Assembly (NCBI RefSeq): GCF_011758805.1
Contig: NZ_JAANOW010000003.1
Coordinates: 1 to 64,000 of the forward strand
Source: Mycolicibacterium fluoranthenivorans
GTDB lineage: Bacteria > Actinomycetota > Actinomycetes > Mycobacteriales > Mycobacteriaceae
Length of the DNA stretch: 64,000 nt
Direction of reading: 5' to 3'
Shown one piece after another: positions 35,168 to 45,442 of the stretch. How positions within the stretch are numbered: position 1 is the stretch's first letter; each line of letters opens with the position of its first letter. The notes beneath the pieces were generated by a model that was not told the origin of the DNA, searched no databases, and saw only the letters and a list, made by a program, of their open reading frames with translations. The position numbers and the translations under genes were made by a program.

Positions 35168-36703
35168 TCAGGGCCTTCTGATCGCGGAGGCGTTGTCGTT
35201 GGCCGGCTCCAGCGGGATCCCGCTGCGCGCCGCGTTGGCCAACATGTGCTCGATGACGTTCTTGCCCAGGGCGCTCTCGCCCGGGAGCTCGATCGGGTAG
35301 TTCCCGTCGAAGCACGCCGAGCACAACCGCGATGACGGCTGCTCGGTGGCGGCGACCATGCCCTGCTGACTGATGTAGCCGAGGGTGTCGGCACCGATGG
35401 CCCGGCGCACGTCCTCCAGCATCTCGTCCTCGTCGCCGCTGGAACCGTTGGCGATCAGCTCGGCCGGGGTGGCGAAGTCGATTCCGTAGAAGCACGGCCA
35501 CTTCACCGGTGGCGAGGCGATCCGGACGTGCACCTCGAGTGCACCCGCCTCCCGCAGCATCCGGATCAGGGCGCGCTGGGTGTTACCGCGCACGATCGAG
35601 TCGTCGACGACGATCAGCCGCTTGCCGCGGATGACTTCCTTGAGTGGGTTCAGCTTGAGCCTGATGCCGAGCTGACGGATGGTCTGCGACGGCTGGATGA
35701 AGGTGCGCCCCACGTAGGCGTTCTTCATCAGGCCCTGTCCGTAGGGGATACCCGAACCCTGCGCATAGCCGACCGCCGCGGGGATCCCCGACTCGGGAAC
35801 CCCGATCACCAGGTCACCCTCCACGGGGTTCTCAGCGGCCAACCGACGGCCGATCTCGACGCGGGTGGCATGCACGGACCGGCCACCGATCACACTGTCC
35901 GGCCGGGCCAGGTAGACGTATTCGAAGACGCAGCCCTTGGGGGTCGGATTCGCGAATCGGGTGGAGCGCACCCCGTCGGCGTCGATGGCCAGCAGCTCGC
36001 CGGGCTCGATATCGCGCACGAAGGACGCGCCCACGATGTCCAGTGCCGCAGTCTCCGAGGCCACCACCCAGCCGCGGTCCAGCCGGCCCAGCGACAGCGG
36101 GCGTACACCGTGCGGGTCGCGCGCCGCGTACAGGGTGTTCTCGTCCATGAAGGTCAGGCAGAAGGCACCGCGCACGGTCGGCAGCAGGTCCAGGGCGGCT
36201 TGCTCCAGGGTGGCATCGGCCGCGCCGTGAGCCAGCAGTGCGCCGAGGATGTCGGAGTCGGTGGTGGCAGCCGGGGCGCCCCGGGTCTCGATCAGCCCGG
36301 CTTCGCGAGCCTGACGGGCCAGCTCCGCGGTGTTGACCAGATTGCCGTTATGCCCCAAGGCGACACCGGTGCCGGCGGCGGTGTTGCGGAACACCGGCTG
36401 GGCGTTCTCCCAGGTGGTGGAGCCGGTGGTGGAGTAGCGGCAGTGTCCGACGGCGACGTGGCCAGGCATGGCCGCCAGCGTCTGCTCATCGAACACCTGA
36501 CTGACCAGACCCAGATCTTTGAACACCAGCACCTGCGAACCGTCGGCGACGGCGATACCGGCCGCCTCCTGGCCACGGTGTTGTAGCGCATAAAGGCCGT
36601 AGTAGGTGAGTTTGGCCACATCTTCGCCGGGAGCCCAGACGCCGAAGACGCCACATTCTTCTCTCGGGTCTTCTTCGGTCTGCTCGATCTGCTCGGCGGT
36701 CAC
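35168..36703 (-). CDS. purF: Amidophosphoribosyltransferase
   Basis: A 511-residue enzyme for the first committed step of purine synthesis. The glutamine amidotransferase nucleophile is C17 in EECGVFGVW, so a 16-residue propeptide is expected to be removed. The PRPP loop is LIVVDDSIVRGNT. C-terminal cysteines (LCSACFDGNYPI) suggest the iron-sulfur type. I chose GTG 36703. It is upstream of purM on the same strand, separated by the plus-strand cupin gene. Confidence 0.96.
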   Translation of the reverse strand: MTAEQIEQTEEDPREECGVFGVWAPGEDVAKLTYYGLYALQHRGQEAAGIAVADGSQVLVFKDLGLVSQVFDEQTLAAMPGHVAVGHCRYSTTGSTTWENAQPVFRNTAAGTGVALGHNGNLVNTAELARQAREAGLIETRGAPAATTDSDILGALLAHGAADATLEQAALDLLPTVRGAFCLTFMDENTLYAARDPHGVRPLSLGRLDRGWVVASETAALDIVGASFVRDIEPGELLAIDADGVRSTRFANPTPKGCVFEYVYLARPDSVIGGRSVHATRVEIGRRLAAENPVEGDLVIGVPESGIPAAVGYAQGSGIPYGQGLMKNAYVGRTFIQPSQTIRQLGIRLKLNPLKEVIRGKRLIVVDDSIVRGNTQRALIRMLREAGALEVHVRIASPPVKWPCFYGIDFATPAELIANGSSGDEDEMLEDVRRAIGADTLGYISQQGMVAATEQPSSRLCSACFDGNYPIELPGESALGKNVIEHMLANAARSGIPLEPANDNASAIRRP

Positions 36704-36880
36704 GATCAGTCTGCTCCCTAGGGGCTGTGGGTGACGTAACACAGTTTACGGGCAACCCCCGTCATTAGCTGAATCGAACGGCGGATTACCCAGGTACAAA
36801 CGTCAACATCACTGGGGCGAACCGACATTCCGGCCCGGGCCGGCCGCAATATGTGAGCGACGCCACCCCCGGGCTACCCG

Positions 36881-37264
36881 TCAGCCGTCCAGCCGGACCA
36901 GGGGCAGCCAGCCGGCGATCTCGCGAGCCCGCGAACCGGACATCGTCATCCCGGGCGCCGAGTCGATATCGAGCAGCCCGGTGGCGAGCAGCAGCCAGGT
37001 GCGCGGATCCGCCTCGACCACATTCGGTGGGGTGCCACGGGTGTGCCGGGGGCCGGCGATGCACTGCACGGCGACATAGGGGGGCACCCGAACCTCGACG
37101 CTGGCGCCGGGGGCCAGCGCGGCCAGGGTGCGCGCGGTGAGCCTGACCGCAGCGGCGAGAACGGGCCGCTCCGGGGCCGGACGGCTGTCATCGCGCAGCC
37201 AGTCCGCGACCGCGAGCACCGCGGCCCGCGTCTGTTCCGGATCTGCCGTTCGGCGCGCCACCAT
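36881..37264 (-). CDS. Sterol-carrier-like conserved protein
   Basis: A 127-residue protein with a compact domain (RTADPEQTRAAVLAVADWL start, GASVEVRVPPYVAVQCIAG, PNVVEADPRTWLLLATG). It matches the small protein next to purF in mycobacteria, annotated sterol carrier family; no catalytic residues are evident. ATG 37264 is only 17 bp from the divergent MCE start, so its promoter must lie within the MCE coding region or be shared. It is upstream of purF on the same strand and may be co-transcribed with it. Confidence 0.78.
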   Translation of the reverse strand: MVARRTADPEQTRAAVLAVADWLRDDSRPAPERPVLAAAVRLTARTLAALAPGASVEVRVPPYVAVQCIAGPRHTRGTPPNVVEADPRTWLLLATGLLDIDSAPGMTMSGSRAREIAGWLPLVRLDG

Positions 37265-37281
37265 CCCATTAGTGTCGCAAT

Positions 37282-38493
37282 GTGGCAGCCGAGCGCTTCG
37301 CACCGCCGTATCGGGCGGTCGGTGCGGTCGCGCTGGCACTGTTGACCGGCCTGGCCGCCGTCATCTCTCTGCAGTTCCGGGGTGAGTTCCGTTACCGCGT
37401 GGAACTGACCGTGCTGTCGCCGCGGGCCGGCCTCGGAGTGGATCCGGGATCGAAGATCACCTTCAACGGGGTGGAGATCGGCCGGGTGCGCGCGATCTCC
37501 CCCACCGATGTCGACGGGACGCCCCATGCCCGGCTGGCGGTGCAGATCGAACCGCGCTACCTGCCGCTCATCCCGTCGAACGTCACCGCCGATATCAACG
37601 CCACCACCGTGTTCGGCAACAAGTACATCGCGCTGAGGTCACCGGAAATCCCCTCGCCACAGCACATTTCACCCCACGGCGAGATCACCGCAACGTGGGT
37701 CAGCACCGAGTTCAACACCCTGTTCGAGACGGTGATGGCCATCTCCGAGCAGGTCGACCCGGTGAAGCTGAACCTGACGCTGACCGCGGCCGCGGAGGCG
37801 CTGGACGGGATGGGCGCCAGGTTCGGGAACTCCCTGCAGGACGGCAACGCGATCCTCGCGGATTTCATCGCCCGCACCGATGAGTTCGGGCATGACACCC
37901 GGTCGTGGGCCATGCTGGCCGATCGCTACGCCGACGCCGGCCCCGACCTGTTCGACGGACTGGCCGCCGCGGTGCGCACCGCCGCCACGCTCAACGACCA
38001 ACGCGGCGCCATCGATCGGGCGCTGCTGGCCGCCGTCGGGTTCGGCGACAACGCCGGCGACATCCTGGAGCGAGGCGGACCGTTCCTGTCGCGCGGCGCC
38101 CAGGATCTGATACCGACGTCGAAGGTGTTCGACATCTACAGTCCGCAACTGCTGTGCACCATCCGGAACTACTACGACGTCGCACCGCTGATGGCATCGA
38201 CGTTCGGCGGCGACAACGGCTACTCGTTGGACTCGGCGGGCACGGTATTCGGGTTCGGCCTGCCCAACCCGTACGTGTACCCGGACAACCTGCCCCGGGT
38301 GAACGCCCACGGCGGTCCGGAAGGCAAGCCCGGCTGCTGGCAGAAGATCACCAAAGACCTCTGGCCCGCACCATATCTGGTGATGGACACCGGCCTGTCC
38401 ATCGCGCCGTACAACCATTTCGAATTCGGCTCGCCGATCTTCACCGACTACGTGTGGGGCCGCCAGGTGGGCGAGCCCACCATCAATCCGTGA
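37282..38493 (+). CDS. Orphan MCE-family (MlaD-domain) envelope protein
   Basis: A 403-residue protein with an N-terminal membrane helix (about 12-30) and MlaD domain (about 38-115: VSPRAGLGVDPGSKITFNGVEIGRV). A helical MCE tail follows (about 130-260), then a cysteine-containing C-terminus (LLCTIRNYYDV, KPGCWQKITKDLW). MCE proteins form lipid-transport tubes across the mycobacterial envelope and normally come in operons of six with two YrbE permeases. None is nearby. GTG 37282 follows TAGTGT by 6 nt, suggesting a leaderless transcript. Confidence 0.87.
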   Translation: MAAERFAPPYRAVGAVALALLTGLAAVISLQFRGEFRYRVELTVLSPRAGLGVDPGSKITFNGVEIGRVRAISPTDVDGTPHARLAVQIEPRYLPLIPSNVTADINATTVFGNKYIALRSPEIPSPQHISPHGEITATWVSTEFNTLFETVMAISEQVDPVKLNLTLTAAAEALDGMGARFGNSLQDGNAILADFIARTDEFGHDTRSWAMLADRYADAGPDLFDGLAAAVRTAATLNDQRGAIDRALLAAVGFGDNAGDILERGGPFLSRGAQDLIPTSKVFDIYSPQLLCTIRNYYDVAPLMASTFGGDNGYSLDSAGTVFGFGLPNPYVYPDNLPRVNAHGGPEGKPGCWQKITKDLWPAPYLVMDTGLSIAPYNHFEFGSPIFTDYVWGRQVGEPTINP

Positions 38494-38533
38494 GGGTTGA
38501 CCTCAACCTCGATTGAGCTCCTAGCGTGGGTTC

Positions 38534-38956
38534 ATGGCATTCACACCGTACGAGATCGCGTTCCTCGACAACGCGGAACTGGGTCGCCTGGCGACCATCG
38601 GGCCGGACGGGACACCGCAGAACAGCCCGGTCGGCTTCACCTACAACGCGGAGCTGGGCACCATCGACATCGCCGGCTACCGGATGTCGTCCAGCCGCAA
38701 GTTCCGCAACCTCGCCCGCAACGACAAGGTCGCCTTCGTCGTCGATGACATCGCCTCACGCGAACCGTGGCGGGTGCGCTGCCTGGAGATCCGGGGCACC
38801 GCGGAACAGGCGACGGTCCCCGCCCGCACCGGGCCGGCCGGCGACCCATTGGATTCCGCCATCATCAGGGTGACGCCACGGCGGATCATCAGTTTCGGCA
38901 TCGACGATCAGGACACCGAACCGCACGACCTGGTGCCCGATATCCGCGACGCCTAG
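38534..38956 (+). CDS. PPOX-class F420-dependent enzyme
   Basis: A 140-residue split-barrel flavin/deazaflavin protein: GRLATIGPDGTPQNSPVGFTYNAE, FRNLARNDKVAFVVDD and CLEIRGTAEQA are hallmarks of the pyridoxamine-oxidase-like family that uses F420 in mycobacteria. The substrate is unknown. Its TAG stop lies on CTAG shared with the TAG stop of the convergent protease gene. Confidence 0.87.
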   Translation: MAFTPYEIAFLDNAELGRLATIGPDGTPQNSPVGFTYNAELGTIDIAGYRMSSSRKFRNLARNDKVAFVVDDIASREPWRVRCLEIRGTAEQATVPARTGPAGDPLDSAIIRVTPRRIISFGIDDQDTEPHDLVPDIRDA

Positions 38957-39570
38957 CGATGACGCCGCTGGACCACCAGCGCCGCCAACGCGCCGGCCTC
39001 ATTGATGGCCAGGTGCGCCAGCATCGGTGCCAGCAAGCTGCCCGAGCGGCGATACAGCCAGTCGAAGGCCCATCCGGCGGCGGCCGTGGCCACCACGGTG
39101 GCCCACACGAGCACCTCCCCCGAGTCGCTGCGCTCCTGCCGGGCGTCGCCGATATGGCTGAGGCCGAACGCGATCGCCTGCACCAGCCGGCCGGTCCGGG
39201 GGCCGAAAGCCGCCGCGGTGACGGTGCCGAGCCCGCCCCGAAACGCCGCCTCCTCGGCCCAGACGGTGGCCACCGGGATACGCACCAACAGCCAGCGCGC
39301 CGGATCGGCGGGCAGTTGCCGCGCCGCCATACCGGCCCGCACCGGTGGCAACGCCGCCGCGACAGCGGTACCCACCGCGATCGGGGCGGCCACGGCCAGG
39401 CCCAGGCGCATCCCGGACCGCACCGCCGGCCCGCGCAGCCCGACCCGGGCCCCGCTGCAGGTCACGAGGGCGGTACCCGCCGCGACGCGCACGGGCGCAC
39501 GGGTCAGCGCGGATTTGCCCGCCGCCACGGCGGTCGCCAGCGCAATGGCCCGAATTATTTTGTGGGACAT
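38953..39570 (-). CDS. CPBP-family intramembrane metalloprotease
   Basis: A 205-residue membrane protein with several helices and the CPBP motifs: EEAAFRGGLG (first), FGLSHIGDA (second) and HLAINEAGA (third). The family includes prenyl-protein endopeptidases and bacteriocin-immunity proteins; the substrate here is unknown. ATG 39570 overlaps the upstream hydrolase stop (ATGA), so it is the last gene of purL-hydrolase-CPBP. Confidence 0.85.
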   Translation of the reverse strand: MSHKIIRAIALATAVAAGKSALTRAPVRVAAGTALVTCSGARVGLRGPAVRSGMRLGLAVAAPIAVGTAVAAALPPVRAGMAARQLPADPARWLLVRIPVATVWAEEAAFRGGLGTVTAAAFGPRTGRLVQAIAFGLSHIGDARQERSDSGEVLVWATVVATAAAGWAFDWLYRRSGSLLAPMLAHLAINEAGALAALVVQRRHR

Positions 39571-41288
39571 CAGTATTGGTCGGATGCGTCGTCGTGGTGC
39601 AAGGCGTCGCGGATCCGCTCGGTGTCCGCCGGAGTCCAGCCCTGCGGTGCGGCGACGGCCACCCAGCCGTCCAGCACCGAGTCGCCGTAGTTGTGCCCAT
39701 GTCCGCCGGGCACCCCGGACGCGTTGGTCATATCGGCACCCACCTGCCAGAACGTCACGATCGGATACCAGCGCATGGACGCCGTGCGATCGGCACCGGG
39801 CGGTTCGGTCAGCCAATCCGGCCGGGAGAACAGGAGTTTCGGCGACCACCAGACGATCGGGTCGGACGCGTGCTGCAGGAACAGCACCCGGGTGCCCTCC
39901 CACGGTGCCGAGGCCACCCGCGCGATCTCATCCGCATTCTGCGCCTGCGAGAACCGCACCGTGCGGCCGTTGTCGTAACGCGGTTCGACCTCGCGGGTGC
40001 CCGGGTCGCGCCGCTGCACCAGACCGCTCCACAGCGCGCTCTCGTTCGGGGGCCCGACCCACAACACCGAGGAGAAGTCCATCGCGGCGATATCGGGCAG
40101 CCAGCCGAAGGCGCCCTGCCCGGCCAGCGACCCCAGGCTCTCGCCGTACAACGCCAGCCTGGGCCGGTGCTCCGGCGGCAGTTTCGACCAGCGGTCGTGG
40201 ATCGCGTCGATCATCATCCGGCCGGTCTGCACCGACTTCTGCCGGTCGCCGAGAAACGAAATCCAGCTCGGCAGATACGAATACTGCATACCGACCAGGG
40301 CGGTGTCGCCGTTGTACATCAGCTCGATGGCGCGCGCCGCAATCGGATTGATCCATCCGGTGCCCGTGGTCGGGATGATCACCAGCAGCTTACGGTCGAA
40401 GGCATCCGTGCGCTCCAGCTCGCTGAGCAGCACCGCCAGCCGGCCTTCATCGGTGTCGGCGGTCTCCAGACCGGCGTACACCCGGATGGGTTCCTGAGCC
40501 GGGGTGCCGTTGACCCGGGTGAGTTCGCCGGCATCGGGGCCGCCGGCGACGAAGTTGCGCCCCTGGTAACCGAGGCCGTCCCAGGACGCGAAAGAGGTGG
40601 GGCTGCCAGATCTCTCCGGCTCCAGCGGTTGGCTGACCCCGGCCCGTGTCGTCGAGTTCTGCGGCTGGAAGACGCTGCTCGCGCCGATCAGGAAGCCGCG
40701 GTACAGCACACCGTTGACGAGGGTGATGATCAGCACCACGACGATGGCGGTTCCGATGAAGAACGCCACCTCGTGGTGCAGGTGCCAGCGCCGGATCAGC
40801 AGCCGGGCAAGCAGTTTGACCGCATCGACGAGCACTCGCCAGGTCCCCACACAGGCCGCGCCGACCAGCAGCGCGATGAGCAGCGTGCGCAGGTAACTGG
40901 CGGCGCCCGGGCCCGCGATGCCCATCGCCGCCGACACCTGCCGCTGCCACGCCGCGGCCGGGATGAGCATCAGCAACGCGGACCCAACGGACGCGGTCAC
41001 GATCACGGCCTTGAACACCCGGGTCACCCGCGGAGACGGCGGCCACCAGGATCGGTACCGAAGCCCGAAGCGGTACAGCAGCTTTCCGACGCCGACACCG
41101 ATGCCGTAACCGATCGCCGAGTTGATGCCACCGATCAGGCCGGCGAACAGCCAGTCCCGCGGCAACAGTGACGGGGTCAGCGACAGACAGAAGAACAGTG
41201 CACCGAACGCGACGCCGAAGAAATCGAGGCGGACCAGGCTCCAGGCCCACACCAGAAGGGGGTGGTGGTAACCGGTCCGCTCGATCAC
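39570..41288 (-). CDS. Membrane alpha/beta-hydrolase (DUF2319-like)
   Basis: A 572-residue protein: about four membrane helices in the first 215 residues, then an alpha/beta-hydrolase domain with the nucleophile elbow [13 protein letters not shown] and a late [13 protein letters not shown] bearing the likely catalytic histidine. Actinobacterial hydrolases of this form are thought to act at the envelope; the substrate is unknown. The GTG start at 41288 overlaps the purL stop (GTGA), and the stop overlaps the CPBP start, making a three-gene unit. Confidence 0.85.
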   Translation of the reverse strand: MIERTGYHHPLLVWAWSLVRLDFFGVAFGALFFCLSLTPSLLPRDWLFAGLIGGINSAIGYGIGVGVGKLLYRFGLRYRSWWPPSPRVTRVFKAVIVTASVGSALLMLIPAAAWQRQVSAAMGIAGPGAASYLRTLLIALLVGAACVGTWRVLVDAVKLLARLLIRRWHLHHEVAFFIGTAIVVVLIITLVNGVLYRGFLIGASSVFQPQNSTTRAGVSQPLEPERSGSPTSFASWDGLGYQGRNFVAGGPDAGELTRVNGTPAQEPIRVYAGLETADTDEGRLAVLLSELERTDAFDRKLLVIIPTTGTGWINPIAARAIELMYNGDTALVGMQYSYLPSWISFLGDRQKSVQTGRMMIDAIHDRWSKLPPEHRPRLALYGESLGSLAGQGAFGWLPDIAAMDFSSVLWVGPPNESALWSGLVQRRDPGTREVEPRYDNGRTVRFSQAQNADEIARVASAPWEGTRVLFLQHASDPIVWWSPKLLFSRPDWLTEPPGADRTASMRWYPIVTFWQVGADMTNASGVPGGHGHNYGDSVLDGWVAVAAPQGWTPADTERIRDALHHDDASDQY

Positions 41289-43600
41289 CCGAACAACCCG
41301 GGCAGCACGCCCTCGGACGTCCTGCGCAGTTCGTCGAGCGTCACGGTGAACTGACCCTGCACCTCCACCGAGTCGCTGCCTTCGTCGGCCACCCCGATGC
41401 GCTGCACCGGCAGGCCACGCGCCTCACACATCGACCGGAACCGGCTCTCCTCGGTGCGCGGCACCGCGACCAGCACCCGGCCCGACGACTCGGAGAACAG
41501 GAACGTGAACGGACCCGTGCCTTCCAGGAATTCGTCGGGAATGATGATCCGGCAACCGGTTTCGCCGGCCAGCGACGCCTCCACGACGGCCTGGATCAGA
41601 CCGCCCTCACTGAGGTCGTGCGCGGCCGAGATCAGTCCGTCGCGCGAGGCGGAGGTCAGCACCTCCGACAGCAGTTTCTCGCGGCCCAGATCAACCTTGG
41701 GGGGCACGCCGCCGAGGTGGTCGGCGGTGACCTGCGCCCAGATCGAGCCGTCGAACTCGTCATGGGTGTCGCCCAGCAGCAGCAGGGTTTCACCGGGCTC
41801 GGCGCCCAGACCGGTGGGGATCCGGCGGGTCACGTCATCGATGACACCGAGCACCCCGACCACCGGCGTGGGCAGGATCGCGGTGCTGCCGGTCTGGTTG
41901 TAGAAGCTGACGTTGCCGCCGGTCACCGGAATGCCAAGGGCGGCACAACCATCGGCGAGCCCCCGCACCGCCTGCGAGAACTGCCACATGACACCCGGGT
42001 CCTCCGGCGAGCCGAAGTTCAGGCAGTTCGTCACGGCCACCGGGGTCGCGCCGGTGACGGCGACGTTGCGGTAGGCCTCCGCCAGCGCGAGTTGCGCTCC
42101 GGTGTACGGGTCCAGCTGGGTGTAGCGCCCGGAGGCGTCGGTGGAGACCGCGACGCCGCGGCCGGTGGCCTCGTCGATGCGCAGCACACCACCGTCGGCG
42201 TGTTCGGCGAGCACGGTGTTACCCCGCACGTAGCGGTCGTACTGCTCGGTGATGAACGCCCGGCTGCACAGGTGCGGACTGCCCACCATCGCAAGCAACG
42301 TGGCGCGCAGCTCATCGCCCGTCACCGGGCGGGGCAGCGCGGCGGTGGTGTCGGCGATCAGCGCGTCCTGGGTGTCGGGGCGCGCGACCGGCCGCTGGTA
42401 CACCGGGCCTTCGTGGGCGACGGTGCGTGGCGGCACGTCGACGACGGTCTCACCGTGCCAGGTGATCTCGAGGCGGTCGCCGTCGGTGACCTCCCCGATG
42501 ACGGTGGCCAGCACCTCCCACTTGCGGCAGACGGCCAGGAACGCCTCGACGTTCTCCGGTGTGACGACCGCGCACATGCGTTCCTGGGATTCGCTCGACA
42601 GGATCTCGGCCGGGGTCATGTTCGCGGCGCGCTGGGGCACCGTCTCCAGCTCCACCCGCATACCCCCGTCTCCGGCCGATGCGAGTTCGGATGTGGCGCA
42701 AGATAATCCGGCACCACCGAGGTCCTGGATACCGACCACCAGGTCGGCCGCGTAGAGCTCCAGGCAGCACTCGATGAGCACCTTCTCCATGAACGGGTCA
42801 CCGACCTGCACGGCGGGCAGTTTCTTGCGGCCCGGGCCGGATCCCTCGTCGCCGCCGAAGGTCTCCGATGCCAGCACCGACACACCGCCGATACCGTCCA
42901 GACCGGTGCGGGCGCCGAACAGGATGATCTTGTTACCGGTGCCCGAGGCGAACGCCAGGTGCAGATCCTCCTTGCGGAGCACACCGACGCACAGCGCGTT
43001 CACCAACGGGTTGCCGGCATACGACGCGTCGAACACCGTTTCGCCGCCGATGTTGGGCAGGCCGAGTGAGTTCCCGTAGCCGCCGACACCGCGGACCACC
43101 CCGTCGAGCACGCGTCGGGTGTCGGGCGCGTCGGCCGCCCCGAACCGCAGCTGATCCATCACGGCCACCGGGCGGGCGCCCATCGCCATGATGTCGCGGA
43201 CGATCCCGCCGACGCCGGTGGCCGCACCCTGATAGGGCTCCACGTACGACGGGTGGTTGTGCGATTCGACCTTGAAGGTGACGGCCCAGCCGTCGCCGAT
43301 GTCGACGACGCCGGCGTTCTCGCCGATGCCGGCCAGCATCCCGGCCCGCATCTCGTCGGTGGTGGTCTCCCCGAAGTAGCACAGGTGCACCTTGGAGGAC
43401 TTGTAGGAGCAGTGCTCGCTCCACATCACCGAGTACATGGCCAGTTCGGCATCGGTGGGTCGGCGGCCCAGGATCTCGCGGATGCGCTGGTACTCGTCAT
43501 CCTTGAGACCGAGCTCACGGTAGGGCTGCGGATGTTCGGGGGTGGTGGCTGCCCGCTCGACGGTGTCTACTTCGGGACTGTTACCAAAGGTCACCGGCAT
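41285..43600 (-). CDS. purL: Phosphoribosylformylglycinamidine synthase subunit PurL
   Basis: A 771-residue small-type PurL that makes FGAM from FGAR and ATP, using ammonia from PurQ with PurS as partner. The tandem AIR-synthase-like repeats carry [69 protein letters not shown] [11 protein letters not shown], and [11 protein letters not shown]. Its length agrees with the three-subunit form, and purS and purQ are present 5 kb upstream. It is coupled downstream to the membrane hydrolase. Confidence 0.97.
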   Translation of the reverse strand: MPVTFGNSPEVDTVERAATTPEHPQPYRELGLKDDEYQRIREILGRRPTDAELAMYSVMWSEHCSYKSSKVHLCYFGETTTDEMRAGMLAGIGENAGVVDIGDGWAVTFKVESHNHPSYVEPYQGAATGVGGIVRDIMAMGARPVAVMDQLRFGAADAPDTRRVLDGVVRGVGGYGNSLGLPNIGGETVFDASYAGNPLVNALCVGVLRKEDLHLAFASGTGNKIILFGARTGLDGIGGVSVLASETFGGDEGSGPGRKKLPAVQVGDPFMEKVLIECCLELYAADLVVGIQDLGGAGLSCATSELASAGDGGMRVELETVPQRAANMTPAEILSSESQERMCAVVTPENVEAFLAVCRKWEVLATVIGEVTDGDRLEITWHGETVVDVPPRTVAHEGPVYQRPVARPDTQDALIADTTAALPRPVTGDELRATLLAMVGSPHLCSRAFITEQYDRYVRGNTVLAEHADGGVLRIDEATGRGVAVSTDASGRYTQLDPYTGAQLALAEAYRNVAVTGATPVAVTNCLNFGSPEDPGVMWQFSQAVRGLADGCAALGIPVTGGNVSFYNQTGSTAILPTPVVGVLGVIDDVTRRIPTGLGAEPGETLLLLGDTHDEFDGSIWAQVTADHLGGVPPKVDLGREKLLSEVLTSASRDGLISAAHDLSEGGLIQAVVEASLAGETGCRIIIPDEFLEGTGPFTFLFSESSGRVLVAVPRTEESRFRSMCEARGLPVQRIGVADEGSDSVEVQGQFTVTLDELRRTSEGVLPGLFG

Positions 43601-43730
43601 AGTTTATTCGTTCTTCGCGTAGCGGCCGACCAGCACCGGCCCGAGCACTCCCCAGAGCAGCACGCTGCGCAGCACCAGCAGGGTGATGGACAGCAGCGCC
43701 GAGACCGACGACCGTGCCCGCGGACACCCG

Positions 43731-44081
43731 TCAGGAAGCGGCAGTCAAGCAGAAGGCGTTTCCGTCCGGGTCCGCGAGCACCACCCAGCGGAACTCCGCG
43801 CCGTACTCGTGCCGGCCGGTCTCACGGGCGCCCAGCGAGACCAGGCGAGCCACCTCCGCCTCCAGATCGGCGGCGCTGAAATCGACATGCACCCGGTTCT
43901 TGCCGGGAGTCGGATCCTCGACCCGCTGGAACCCCAGCCGCAACCCGCTCGGCAAGGCGACGAACACGAATTCCCCCGGCATCAACGCGGTCAGCTCACC
44001 GTCGGTGGCGGTGGCCCACCACGCCGCGAGGCGGTCGGGATCGAGTGAGTCGACGGTGATCATCTCCACGCCAAGGCCCAT
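43731..44081 (-). CDS. Glyoxalase/VOC-family protein
   Basis: A 116-residue single-domain vicinal-oxygen-chelate protein: DSLDPDRLAAWWATAT, RVHVDFSAADLEAEVARLVSLGA and RWVVLADPDGNAFCL are typical of the glyoxalase/bleomycin-resistance-like group. Specific substrate unknown. It lies between pepC and purL, all on the minus strand. Confidence 0.88.
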   Translation of the reverse strand: MGLGVEMITVDSLDPDRLAAWWATATDGELTALMPGEFVFVALPSGLRLGFQRVEDPTPGKNRVHVDFSAADLEAEVARLVSLGARETGRHEYGAEFRWVVLADPDGNAFCLTAAS

Positions 44082-44110
44082 ACCGGGAGCTTAACGACTA
44101 CCCCCGACAC

Positions 44111-45391
44111 CTACGGCGTGGACGAACCCGCGGGCGCCAGGAACGCCTGAAGCGCCGCCGAATACGTCGCGACGTCGAGGGCGCCCATCATCTCCCGGGC
44201 CGAATGCATGGCCAGCTGCGCCGCACCCACGTCGACCGTCGGGATACCGGTACGTGCGGATGTCATCGGCCCGATGGTCGACCCGCACGGCAGGTCGGCC
44301 CGGTGCTCGTAGCGCTGTAGCGGCACCCCGGCCTGCCGGCACGCGAGCGCGAACGCCGCCGCGGTCCGGCCGTCGGTGGCGTACCGCAGGTTGGGCTGCA
44401 CCTTGAGTACCGGACCGGCGTTGACGGCGATGAGGTGACCGGGTTCGTGCCGGTCCGGGTAGTTCGGGTGGGTGGCGTGGGCCATGTCTCCGGAAGCCAC
44501 CATCGACTCGGCGCAGCGACGCAGGAAATGCTCCCGACCGTGACCCGCCGCCAGCACGATGCGCTCCAGCACCGTCGGCAACAGCTCGGACTGGGCGCCG
44601 TGATCGGACTGCGAGCCGACCTCCTCGTGGTCGAACAGGGCGAGCACCGGGATGTGACCGGTGGGCTTCACCGCGAGTAACGCTTCGACCCCGGCGTAGC
44701 AAGTGACCTGGTTGTCCAGCCGCGGGGCGCTGACGAACTCGCCACCGGCGCCGGTGATCGCCGACGCCGCCTGGTCGTGCGTCATCAGGTCGAAGCCCAG
44801 GACCTCCGAGGCCCGCACCCCGGCGCGTTCGGCGACGAACTCGAGGAACGAGCCCTGCTCCCCCAGGCCCCAGATCGCGTTGACGTGGCGCTGCGGGTCG
44901 GGGCTGACACCCTTGCGGTCATCGGACAGGTGGATGGCCAGCTGCGGCACCCGCAGGATCGGGTCGTCGATGCGGACCAGCCGGTGTTCCACCCCGCCGC
45001 CGGACCCACTCCCCGCCTCGACGATCGACAGCTGGCCGCTGATCCCGAGATCGCGGTCCAGCCAGGAGTTCAGCCATGCACCGCCGTAGGGCGCCAACGC
45101 CACCACCTGCCAGCCCGCGACCGCCCGGTCCGGGTGCTGCTTGACGCGCAGGTTGGGGCTGTCGGTGTGGCCGCCGACGATCCGGAACGGCACATCGCCG
45201 GGCGTCGAATCCCAGGCGACCAACGAACCCGCCCGCACCGTGAAATAGCGGCCCGAGGCGGGCCAGGCGTCCGCCTCGGACAGTTCGGTGTATCCGGCGG
45301 CCGCCAGCAGGCGCGCGGCGGTCGCGCACACATGGAACGGCGACGGTGAGGCGTCGATGAACTCACACAGGCTCTGGGGGCTAGCTGGCAT
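44111..45391 (-). CDS. pepC: M18 aspartyl aminopeptidase
   Basis: A 426-residue zinc aminopeptidase with metal-binding motifs [38 protein letters not shown] and MAMHSARE-like [10 protein letters not shown]. It removes N-terminal acidic residues from cytosolic peptides. ATG 45391 fits the conserved [12 protein letters not shown] start; the frame to 45604 antisense to the DyP gene is not needed. It is divergent from the DyP-encapsulin operon by about 50 bp. Confidence 0.94.
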   Translation of the reverse strand: MPASPQSLCEFIDASPSPFHVCATAARLLAAAGYTELSEADAWPASGRYFTVRAGSLVAWDSTPGDVPFRIVGGHTDSPNLRVKQHPDRAVAGWQVVALAPYGGAWLNSWLDRDLGISGQLSIVEAGSGSGGGVEHRLVRIDDPILRVPQLAIHLSDDRKGVSPDPQRHVNAIWGLGEQGSFLEFVAERAGVRASEVLGFDLMTHDQAASAITGAGGEFVSAPRLDNQVTCYAGVEALLAVKPTGHIPVLALFDHEEVGSQSDHGAQSELLPTVLERIVLAAGHGREHFLRRCAESMVASGDMAHATHPNYPDRHEPGHLIAVNAGPVLKVQPNLRYATDGRTAAAFALACRQAGVPLQRYEHRADLPCGSTIGPMTSARTGIPTVDVGAAQLAMHSAREMMGALDVATYSAALQAFLAPAGSSTP

Positions 45392-45442
45392 CTTTTCATC
45401 TTGACCGGTGTGCCGGGCGTCGGCCGCGCTAGGGTCTGCGAT

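Noticed and set aside
36800-36880. Possible riboswitch upstream of purF
   Set aside because: No purine-riboswitch or other known aptamer pattern is recognisable; only promoter-like boxes and a GC-rich palindrome were seen.
39345-41171. Plus-strand frame of 608 codons opposite the CPBP and hydrolase genes
   Set aside because: Shadow of two genes with good motifs on the minus strand.
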